Made by a program: the position numbers and the translations under genes. The notes below the pieces were generated by a model. It ran no database searches. It worked only from the letters and a program-made list of their open reading frames with translations, and was not told where the DNA came from. Shown piece by piece: positions 12,386 to 24,300 of a stretch of 64,000 bases of DNA. Position 1 is the stretch's first letter. Each line of letters opens with the position of its first letter. Source of the DNA: Numida meleagris (lineage: Eukaryota; Chordata; Aves; Galliformes; Numididae); assembly GCF_002078875.1 (NCBI RefSeq), contig NC_034414.1:16957428-17021427 (forward strand). Reading direction: 5' to 3'.

Positions 12386-15300
12386 CTGCAAAGTAAAAAG
12401 GGAATAGGGAAGAAAAAAGAAAAAAAAACAGAAAAAAAGAGAAAAAGAAAAAAAGAGAAAAAAAGAAAAAAAAGAAAAAGAAAAAAAAAAGAAAAAAAGA
12501 AAAAAGAGAAAAAAGAAAAAAAAACAGAAAAATCAGTAAGCAAGGCACAAATAGACCCCACCTCACATTACGCTACAAAATGCAGTGCAGCCTGACAAGG
12601 CTCACCCCTACTCTGAGGGAAGCAGACATGCCAGAGGGTGCAGCAGGACTGGCCCAGCAGGCCAACCTTTTACCAGCTCTGCCTCAGGATATAGCTCCCA
12701 AGAAACTGCTGAGCAAGGAATGGGTGCAGCTGTCCCTCCTGCTCGCATCTCTCCTTTGCCATTTAACTGTTTCTCAAAGATCCAGCGAGTTCGGGATATC
12801 CCACGCTGGCCCAACTCCTGCCATGCTGAGTGAGGCCTCAGAATTTTTCCCAATGGCCCCCACTGCACCCAGCTGCTATCCCCTCTTACCATCTTGCCTC
12901 ACCAAGCCCTGCTGGATATAGCGAATGTATGTGAAGAAGTTGCACACCGCTGTGATCTGAGGAATAGAGAAAAAAGGAAAGATAAAAAGGAGTCAGCTGC
13001 CGAACTTGAGCTCTCCTGGTGTTCAGCACCTGAGAAATGGAACTACAGATCACCAGATACAATGAGATAGGAAGAAAACTGTTAATCTAAGTTCCAGCTA
13101 TCTGCAGTACCATACCAGGATATCACACTAACCACAACACACACAGTGTGAGACAGAAGTAGTCACTCCTGAATGTGGTAGCAAAGTTTACAAGCCAGCA
13201 TTTAAAGAGTAAAAAAAGACTGTTTTATAAAGGAGAATTAAAAATCAATACAAATCAAATTCCTGTAATTAATCAGACCATGGAAGTGAATATCCAGCAG
13301 ACAGATGGCCTAAAGGAGCATAACCAGAGCACAAGGGCCTGAGACAGGTCTCGAGATCCCCACTTTACCACTCTGAGCAAGAGCCACCCTCATGATGAGA
13401 ACAAACTCAAGCTCCATAGGTCTCTGTCAGTTTGAGGGCTGACCCAAGAGTTCTTCCATCTCAGGGCCTAGGACAATTTTGGAGGGCCAAGGCACCTTGG
13501 GAAGGTGGAATACTCACCCTGGCCCTGCAGGACGGTGAAATGTAATAGTAATTCCCAGAATCCCCCAGCATGATGCGGTGTTTGCAGGTCCTGGGGAGGC
13601 CACTTAGAGCACACTTCCTGTAGGCAGAGAGAAAGAAAGAAAACATATCAGGCTATAAAGCAACCTCATGGCACAACAGAGTACATCCCCAGGAGATGGA
13701 AGGTGGAGCTCAGAAGTCAGACCTGTGTCAGCAAGCACTAAGAAAAAGAAAAACAAACCAACCGTGGCTGATAATTAGCCCTTTGCTCCTAGAAAGAGTC
13801 CATGAATAGCAAGTTTAGGGGACCTTAAGCTAAAAATCTGGTACTGTGAATTACCCCATGCTCAAGCAAACCAAAGCATTACCCTTGGCAGAACCACAGA
13901 AAGAGGTGAGGACGAAGCAGGGTATAACTAATGTCCTCCGGGCTCTGCACATCTTCTCCATGCAAGGTTTTTGCTGAAAGAGTTCTGTCCAGCTGTCTCA
14001 GTTTTCCTAGCGGGATACGTACATGCCAGCTGGGGACCAAAGCTGGTTTCAAAACAGATATTCCAGCATTTGAGCACAATGAGCCCCCCTGCTGGTAAGA
14101 CACTGAACTTCATCCAAACTTGTCACCTTTCTTCAATACCCTCCAGCACGGCATGCAAGGGGTTCCTCGAGGCATCACTGCGTGGACATCACACACCAAA
14201 GCCACTGGGAAATGTACAAGTCTGCCACACCACAGGAAAACACTCGAGGGAAGCCGCTAACCTGGCAAGTGTTACATTTAAAATGAACTGAAATCTCCTC
14301 TGAGCTACAAGAGGAGGCCATCAAGTGTTCCATAGGGCCGAAAGCTTTTGCATCACACTTTCTCACCGTCAACTAGCACAAACCCCTTTCTCACCAGCTA
14401 CTCATTCTGAGAACTGAAAACGAGCTGCAATGCGGCCTTTATGACAGGCTCCTTTTCCTTATTTCAGACCCGATGAGAAGCCACGTTAAGTGATTTTGTG
14501 CTGACTTCAGGGGGTTTTGGATACTGTTTGAGGTCCCTAAGAACAAGCCAATCCCTTCCTCTGCTGGCATGGAAAAAGTTCAGTCTCACAGTCATGGAGA
14601 TTTCAGACAAAGTGATGACATGTACTCTTTTAAAGACAGCACAGCTCTCAGGAAGATCATGAAAAGATGTGACCAGCAAGGGTGCAGCACACCTCTATTT
14701 TCTTGCCATTTCCTTCCATTATTCTGATGATCAGTTCCCAGCACCAGCCAGTAGCCTTCCCTTCACCCTCACTTAGCAGTAAAGTAGAATTTGCGGCTGC
14801 ATCATCATTACCATGGCTCCTCAGAGATTTAATGCTTGCATGGCTGGAAGAGGGACATGACTCCTCAGCTGCAAAAGTTACTCTGGGAGCCGTGGAAGAT
14901 GACAACACACAAAGGGGCAGATGTTCCAATAAGCTTCTGAGAATGCCTTGGTGCTCGCTTTCCACTGCCATCAAGCTCAGTTGCTGCCTGCCTAGACTCC
15001 TGAAAGCACTGCACAGAAATCTGTACCATAGGGTGGAAGGGATCCAAGCTCTCTTCTTTCTGCTCCACAGCATGACCAAAGGTGCTACAAAACCTTGCAT
15101 TTTGCATCCAGGGAACAAATAAAATCCATTTATTACCAAGAGTAAGATTCCTTAACACCTAGGCTGGGTGGAAATTAAACAGAGTTAAAGAGTTTGGTTA
15201 GTTCAACTCTAGCTTCAAGTCTTCTAAATAGCACTAAGTTAGTAACTTGTTAACAGATTAGCCATCCTCGATCACCTACTAATAAATACTTCACTTATGT

Positions 15301-18300
15301 ATTATAATTTGTGACCGGAACACACTGTGAAGAGGGAAAAAAAGATCAAAAGGAAACAGGCAAGGATAAACACAGGATGGGTTGGTCCTGGCAGAGGCCT
15401 AACGCATGCTCGGGGAACAAGTTGTCTAGAGATGAGAGAAAAATGCAGAAGAGAGTAGTAGGAAGTCTGCACATGAGCAACATATATTACAGGAACACCG
15501 TTGCCTGGAAGGTGCTCTGCTTGAAGGAAAGGGGGAAGAACTAAGGGAGAGAGCCCTGACTGAAACTGAATTCAGTAACTGAAAGTCCCCTGTCTTACTC
15601 TGGAAGATGATGTCACTGCTGCCAGCATTCCTCTTCCTTGAAGCAACCTAAGTCGTCTGTCACATCAAACACAGTCACAGCTTTAGGTAAGGAAGATGAT
15701 ATATATGCAGCAAGGAGTAAACTCTTCTGACCTAGGCTCAAACCCACCTGGAGCACCAGCAATGTTAGCAGTGCAAAGTGAGCTTGGGGGGTCACAAGAT
15801 AGTAGAGTGTGAGATAACGCAGCTCTGACTTAACCATTGCACCCTACATTATGCACAAGCCTTCAGAGAATATTAAAGCAGTTTCTCTCTTCAGGAGAGA
15901 AAGAAAACAAAACTTTTCCAAGCTGAAGGCACTAACACATCACTAAATTATCCCCCAATCACTCAACTGCAGTATACCCGAGAAGAATCACATCAGCTGG
16001 TGAAGAGGTCAGTAAGTGGAGCTCAGCTACCACTGATCTTGGGCTAGAAACACACTCAACTGAGCCCTGGCACCTGACTGAACCAAGCTCCATGAGGCAG
16101 TGAGAGATGACCAGCAGCAAAGAGGGGACAAGCACAAGAAAGGCTCCTTACTTTGGCCCACCAGAGTCTTCTGCTGACACCTTCACCACAGGTAGCATCT
16201 GGGAAGCAACAGGCTCAATGGTGAGTGTATTCTGCTCCACAGCCACTCGGACCAGCTCAGACAGCTGCAACAAAGAGAAATTACTGCAGATACAGATGTG
16301 CAAAGGTCACTTCCCTAAAGGTGCATCTTTGGTGCCACCAGACCATGCAGTTTCTGTCCTCAGTTCCCAACACTCACCTCCTGCTTAGTAAAGTCCAGGC
16401 AAGGTCCTACATCTTCTCGGTAAATTCTGTCCAGGAAGGAGCAGGATTTATCCAAAGTTGGAGATTCCTTCCAGGATTGGAACTCGGCAAATAAAATGGA
16501 ATCGACCTGCAGCAAATGTTTAGGAGAATAAGGAAGACAGAAGGTAGGTAGAGGGAGAGATACCATGTCTGAAGATATCTGTTACTGTGCAGGCAATCTA
16601 ACTACACAACATCTACTCTGGCATCTAGGAAGGTTCAGATATCACAGAAGCGTCTGAGGGAAGCTGGCTCTCTCCAACAATCTTTTGTCTCCCACTCATC
16701 TGCAGTTCTGTGCCAGACCCATCTGGCCAAGGTGGATGTATTCTGCCAGAAACCTGCAGAGACCCATCTCTCCCACCTTCCTCCAGGACAGGGCAGCACC
16801 ATTGCTGACAGAAAGCCACCACACAGCTGCTGAACAGAGCAAGTGCCCAAGGCAGAAACAACAAGAGCAGCTGAATGGCAAAGCATTAGTGGTAATGACA
16901 CCCGGGACACAGAACACTTTTCTTAGGAAGGGGTTGCTATAGAAAAGGATGAATTGGAGGAAAAAAAAAAACAACGCTATTAATATCAGCAGGACTACAT
17001 TCAGTGAGACCAAATAACAGAGTATGCCAGCCCTTTAAAGGACACTCCAACTCCAGAACTGTGGTGTCTGGGGAGTTGAGGAAGTAATGGGAATACTGGG
17101 CAATCACATAGGCAAGCAGGGACAAGTGGAACGTCAGACTCCAAGTGGGAATAGCTTTCCTGATGCCAGTGCTTGCTCACTGCCTTTTACAGATGGGCTT
17201 GCAAGAATTACCACTCCTCAGAAACAAAGGACTCAAGGACAGGGCTTGCTACAACCCCTCGACCAGCAGGAAGGTTGCTCCCTCCAGCACTGCCTGACTG
17301 GAAATGCTTCAGTCCTGGAGACTCTCTGGACCTGACATTTAAAGCCCAGGCAGCAGCATTAGCCCAGCCACCAACCCGACTGGGCAGCTCTTTAAGAGGC
17401 CAGCAAATCCTGTTCAAGATGCTGAAAGGAGAAACAGCAGTACGAAAACATGCCGAACGATACAAAAAGCATGAATGAACAAAACTGAAAGAGGTCTGAG
17501 ATCTAGCACACTCGCTGTATGCTATGGGGACTGCTCACCTCGTACCAGCAGACAGCTTCAGAGCCACAACATGGAAAAACAAATTCAGGAAAACAAACAG
17601 AACAAAAATGGAGGTTAGCATAAAAGGAAGCTAGAACAGAAAGGCTGAAAGTGTAAGAGTTGGATGGGCCCCAACCCTCCCCAGTCCTGAGCAGTAAGGT
17701 TACCTGCCGTGAAGGTGAGGAAGCATCTGCCCCCAGTGCCTGCCAGCCTGGCTCATAGGTGAAGTGGATAGCCTTCCCAGGGATGATACAAAGGAGCAGA
17801 GAGAGGAGAGCAGGCACCCCAGACTTTGAGGCAAGAAAAAGAGACAGACAGTGGAGGAACACATTTAGAGTGACAGGCAAGAAAGGGAGGTAAAAAACCA
17901 TAACAATACAGAAGGTACAGACAGAGGCTCCAGGCTTCTCTTCCAGGGAACTAAGTGTGATGCTCAAGGCATCAAAGGGCCACAAACTACGTCGTTCAAC
18001 TTCAGCTTGAGGTGCAAAAAGAAAATAGAAATGCCATTACCCTTAGGCACAATTTAGAACAGGACACTTTTCCACAGAGCACCAAGCTCCCTCACACCAC
18101 CTCTCTTATGGGCCATTAAGCAACTTGAGAGGAATGGTAACCATCAGGAGAGTGCAAAGGCCATTAGAAGATTAAAACCATTTTCTTCCTAGCCCTCAAA
18201 TTAGCTTCTAGCCAACTATGTGTTTGACTACAACTTCCAGCATATCTGGTTCGTTCTCTGACTGATCAAGAGAAACAAGTACAGCAGGGCTTCACAGTTA

Positions 18301-21300
18301 TTGAATTAACTTTTCCTTTGGCTTTCTTTTGGACACAGCCTTTGTTCCTCTCTGCCTGTGAACAGAGTTAAAGATGTTATTGCTACAGCCCCCAGGACAA
18401 CAGTTACAGCCGATACCACCTGAAGCGTTTCATCCAAACTAGCAACCAGAGCACTACATAGAAATCCACAAAGTACACTGAAATCACCACCAGTGCTGCC
18501 AGCACGGTCCTGTTAGGTGAAAGTATTAATTTCACCAGCTGCCCTTCTGCATACACGTTCTCACACAAGCCCTGTGACCAGGCATCTCCATGTTCTCTCA
18601 ACAATTCTTCATGAGAAAAGCCACAGCTCCGAAAAAAAAAGTCACCAGCGAGACATATTCCTGCATCACATTCTCATTCTCCCTGATCAAGTGCCCCAAC
18701 CTGTCTCCTTTCTGCTCTTCAGGGTAGCCATGCACACATCTGACTAGTGGAAAGTTCCCAGCCAGAAGCTGCTAGCAGAAAAAGAAAAGCATTATACCCA
18801 TGGTCACAGCAGGTGTAGGTCTGCTGAATGAGGGAATTAAGCAGAGTTTGGTTGAAAGATATTCACAAATTCTTTGTAGCCTTCTCTGAACAGCTCCTTC
18901 CAGTGAGAAAGGCAAACATTAAATATATGCTCTGCAGGAGGAGGAAGAACAGTGGCATGCCCAAGAACAGAGAACAAGAGATGCTGATGGAGATGTTGAT
19001 AGAAGTTGGTGGAGGAGTCTTGGAGCCCAAACCCAGGCTGTGATCATTGAAAGTCAAACCAGGAGGAAAAAAGGAACAAAAGCAAATCATGCCAGAACAG
19101 GTAGCGCACTCAACTGCCAAGAGGCAGCAGAACAACTGGCTGCTGCTCAGCAACTCCCAACACATCCGTTCTCAGCACTGCTAACCCCTGGGTCTGTCCA
19201 TGCCCTCCAGGGGTCCCTCAGCTCCTTCCTCCAGCAGTTGTCCTAATGCAGCTTTGAACTTTATTCCCAGAAGTGGATATCTCCACAGATAGAAACCCTC
19301 CAAGGTTTGCCTCAGCACGGTTAAGGGAACAAGCCAAACTACTGCACGGACAGCTTCTCTCAGTCAGAAGCCAAGCAAAACTTCCCAAGTACAGCAACAG
19401 CAGTGGCTCCACGGCTGGTGCAGCGAATGGCCCTCACCCACCTCTTTGCACTCACGACTGACTGGTGCTGGAGTCGCATTCTGGCTGACAGCTGTGACCA
19501 TTGCACTGCTGGTGCTCTTGTTTCGCCCATGGCCTTTCCTGAAGACGGCTTTAGAAGGGCTCTGGAGCTGAGGATGCAGCTCCCAGTTTGGAGAGGAAGG
19601 TGTGGATGTGATCACAAGCGTCTTCAGAGCTGTTACCTCTGCCTGCAGCATGTCGATCTGAGAGAGACAAGGCAAGAGTTGACTGCACCTTCAGCATCTG
19701 CTGAACTTGCTGCACTGCACCCAACACAGTAAGGCCACAGGGAACCAGCTACAAGCCCACTCATGAAGCCTTCTCCCCATTCTCCCAAATGCCCACCGTC
19801 AGTGAAAATTTTAAAGAGGAAAACAAGAACTAACTGGGAATCCATCCCACTGCTCCTCAGTTTGAGTATATCGTGCCCCAGGCTCTTTTTAGACACAATA
19901 ACCCAGAAGTAATTTCACTTTCCAAGAAGGAACCAATCCAGCAGCCCTGTGATGCAGCCTCATCAGCTTCCTACCCCCCGTCCACACAGCAGTGACAGTT
20001 AAACAGCAGATCACTTCTACGTGGTTCCCCTGACACCGTTTTCTCAAAGAGGAGGAGGTGATCAGCAGTGGGCTACAAGAAGGCCTTTTCCCTTTCCGTC
20101 AGTGTCTGCTGGAGAGGAAGCAGGGCATCTCAGAGAGACTAACTGCAGGCACTTCACTCTCCTCTAGCCAACAAACTGGCCATGGCCAGGCTGGGCCAAG
20201 ACCGCACCAACCCTGCAAAGGGATCAAACCACAGAGAGCACAGTTCTCACCTTTCCCCATGCCTCCTTCAGCTGCTTCTCTGACGCCGCCTGTTTTGTGT
20301 TTGCTTCTCTCACCATCTTGTGTGCTTCCTGGACCAGAAAGAGTTTTAGTCTGCCTGTGGCAGCCCCATCTCATACAGTCACTAGGGCCGGCCAAAGCTC
20401 TGCCATGTCCCATGCTCTGTGCAAGCAAGCAGGAGGACAGACATCACTGCCACATCCGACTGTTTCACTCTAACAGATGTGAAGAGTTTTGCCTCCCAGT
20501 ATTCCCCAGAAAAGGGCTCTCAGTGCCCTTTCAGAGCGCTTCCCCTTCCCAGGAGCACAGCTGGCTAAATGTAAGGGTTTATCTGGCTGAATCCAAGGTT
20601 ATCTTCTTCAAAAATGAGAGCTGCTGCAAAAAAAAAAACGAGTAGAAAGGGCCTGTTCCTGTTGCCCTTGGGATATGCTTTAAAGCCAAGGTTTTAATGT
20701 TGGCACTCACCCATGCTAGATCATAGTTGTGTAGTCCAATACTTCTGCGACTGATTCAAACACACTGGCTTAGCTTCCTGGCACAACCTCAGACATTTGT
20801 CGCCACTGCAGACTTGCTGGTTCATTGCTGGACTGTTTCTGACCCTGATCACTGTCTCTGGCACAGATCCTCATCCAGACTCACTGCTCCACATCCTGGC
20901 ACCTCATTCAGTCACTGCCCTGCTGCTCTTGCCTGGCTCGTTACTGCACTCTGTTCCCACCTCCTCCATGGAGCAGCCAGCCCTCTCTGCTCCAAGCATG
21001 GCTGCAGCACAGCAGCAGGAGCAGCTCAGGTGGGGACTAAACTTAGAAGGATGTCCCACAGGAAGGGCGAGGTGGGTGGTGCAGGTCACCACGAGACCAC
21101 CCCACAGCACTGCCTAGAAGCACTCTGCCCAAGGCCACCAGGTGAAGGAGAAAACCCTCAGCTGAACTGCCTTATGCTCACCTTACACTCAGCACCAGCC
21201 TGTGTTTCACAGGTGCAGTTGGGCCCTGGCTTTCCTCACTGTCCAGTGAGATCTAGAGATTAAAGCTGTTGGTAAATGGGATCATGGGATCTTGTCAGGA

Positions 21301-24300
21301 TAGAGCTTGACAAGAATCACATTAACAAAAAACAAACAAAAAACCCAACAAAAGCTAAACCAAAACAAATGAACAAAACAAAATAAAAAAAACCCTACAG
21401 CAGTTGCTGTTCAGACTACAGAGCAGGCACAGGAGAGGGAGGGCCAGGGAGCCATGCTCACCTCCAGCTCCGGGCATTCCTGCATCTGGTTTCACTTAGG
21501 TTTGCAACCACGGAACCTGCTGTGATCTTTATGTCACCCCACAGCTGCTAGGAGGGGAAAGGAACGCATGCAAATCCTCCCCAGAAGCAAGTACTAGTCC
21601 CTGGGAGGGTCTGCTTGCAGCACTGCGCAGCTTTCCAAATGGGAACGAACAACAGGGATGGAGGAAGCTGTGGGAGGTAATAGAGTATGGCTGGAAGTTC
21701 AGAGAAAGCCTACCTCAAAGGAATTGGAAGCAAGCTTAGCTTAAGAAATAGTGGGAAAAGGAAGAGGGTGGTACCTCAAACAGGCTAGCTGTTAACTCCT
21801 CTAGTTCCTGCTCCAGTTGTTCTCTGACTTTTGACAGTCTCTCACATTCTTTGTCCTTCAGCTTCAGCTCCTATTGAGGAAATTAGAGAGGGATGCATGA
21901 GCTCCTAGCAGGCCCCAGCAGTGCTGATGCCTGCCTGGCCTCACCTACCAATCACACCCCTTCCTCTCTACCCCTGCACGGATCCCGGGCCTGAGACTCC
22001 TGTCACAGCACTCCGTGCAACCAGAAGCATCCCTCCACAAGCTGCAGCAGGCTTTTCAGGTTGAAAATGCTCGTTTATCATTAGGCTCCATGTTACAGAA
22101 TCATTAAGGTTAGAAACACCACTAAGATGAAGTAGCCAACAACCAACCCATGCCTGTGACTGCTCCAGGCCATGTCCCTCAATGCCTCCAGGCTCAGCCC
22201 TTCTCACAAGCTCTGGGCTTTACCTTTTGTGCTTTGTGCAGCTCTTCCTTCAGGAACTCAGACCCCTTTTCCCGGATCTCCACCGAGGAGCTGCGGAGAC
22301 GCGAGACGTTGCGCTGCTCAGCGGACTGGCTGTCATCCCCGCTGCCTGCATCCTGGCATCCAGTCTCTGGCTCCTCCTTGCTGCCTTTGGACGGCATTAG
22401 TGGTTTCCAGTATCCCACAGCTGGTTGCTCCTGGCTGTCTTCCTCAAAATGGGTCTGGCTGTAGGGAATCAGCACAGTGAAACTTTACACGGGGTGATCA
22501 GCAAACCTGCCAGGCTGAGAATCAGCCTTGGAGGCAACAGCAAGGCAGGCCAGGCTGGGATCTCCTGACATTTCAGGAAGGCTGAGCAGTATTGCACCAA
22601 ACGGGGCATTCAGTAGCAAGCTGTGCTATACCTCCAGGCCCCCAAGGGCACAGAAGCGAGGCAGGGAGGGTGATGGCATATGAAGAAAGTGGCTTAGAGG
22701 ACATGTCTTGTGTCCCAGAGCAGCACCAGCTCCTCTGCACCCTGGCTGGGCTTGTCTACTCTCAGCAGAATTTCTAGGGGGGGAAGTCCTAAACAAACCA
22801 TCTTCTCACAACCAGTTCTTCAAACAGAGACTGAAAGAGTTGAGAAATTTAACTGCAATAAGCTGTTCATGCACAAATATTGTTACGAGCGTGGTTAAAC
22901 AAGCCGTTCACCAGCACCTTGTACATCCCTCTCTTAAATACAAGCTAAGCCCAGGAAGGACATTTGTCAAATTCATTTGATGTGGGTGTGAGCGAGCGTG
23001 CATACATCAGAACAAATGGAGATGGTGAATATCTATCTGTGAGCTTCAGCTCTGAAGTCCCCCATAGCTCAGACAGACCCTAAACAAACACTGGAATGCA
23101 GAGCAGACATACAAAATTCAGAACTCGGCCATTTCTCTTCTCTTTCTTCTTAAAAGAGCCCAGATACGCATGCAGATACTGCTTCCCTACTGGATTATTT
23201 TACTCTTTTGACATGAATTCCTTTCAGGACAGCAACAGAAAGGAGACAGTGGTCCAAAGTAATGAGCTGGGTGGAAATCTCTGCTATCCCAGGATCTTCA
23301 AGAATCGCACCAAGTACAGACTGAGAAGACTGCACTCCTGGTAAGAAGGGCTAGTTTCTCAACAGCAGAGTACTGCCTCACAGTTAGACAGTTCTTCATA
23401 CACAAAACTTCAGTAGGCAAGCAAAGTTATAACACCTCTTGGTTTTACCCTTCCCAAATGGGACGCCTCAGACATTTAACTCAGGACAAAGCAGGATGAC
23501 TGAACACAGCTTCTCCAGGAGTGCCATTCTTGAGCATTTTCAGAGAGAAACATACCACAGCTGGCTTATTTAGTACTCCAGCAAACACTCCATCGGCCTA
23601 AGTTCAGGGACGCTGCTCCCCGAACCACAGGAGAGCAAGGAAAAAACAGAACAGCTTCCACATTCCATAGCAATACAAAGACCCTGACCCTCTTCACAGC
23701 AGATCTAGACTTCAACCCCACAGGCCAGGAAGAGGCTGGGAAGGCTTTGCAGCTGCTGGGTTCTTACAAGAGGCAAACATACGCCTGAATGTCTGTCCAT
23801 GTGGCAGAACGTGTGGTCTGCCCACTGTCTTCTCCTACAAAGAAGCTCAGGTACCACAGAGAATGGCGTGAAAGTGCACGCAGGGAAATCTCTCTGACCC
23901 CTGGGATGAGTAAGGGCATGGGACCATCCACGATGCCATGCCATGCAAACCGGACAGAACTGGGAGAGGGCAACACGCAGTCAGCATCACAGATTTTGCT
24001 GACCTCTTTATGGAGCAAGAACAAGTGAGAGAGCATCAAGAGAGCCAGAAGGTAGGAAAGGATGCAGAAGGAGCTGTTGAATTCACCTGGTTTTACTGGG
24101 AAGATCTAGAAGGAGCTCGTTCTGGTGATAAATGACATTTGGAAGTATAAGAAATAACATAAAGGAGCACCTTGGAGAGGGAAAAGGACAGACAGCACTG
24201 CTACACAAAGATAATCCATCTGAAGCTACTCAGCATGCTGGGGCTGCTGATAAAAACGCCGTATACACATGTGGACACATAGATCTGAGCGAGCAACCTG

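Noticed and set aside
12287..12595. Lys-rich and Phe-rich open frames
   Set aside because: Direct translations of the purine/pyrimidine repeat.
17503..17985. 160-codon minus-strand frame with exon-like AG/GT sites near 17538-17555 and 17705
   Set aside because: RAB3IL1 is continuous and in phase from the 19442 exon to the 16506 exon; inserting this would add residues unknown in the family.
20058..20645. 195-codon + strand open frame inside RAB3IL1
   Set aside because: It runs antisense through a RAB3IL1 coding exon and its introns, with no domain.
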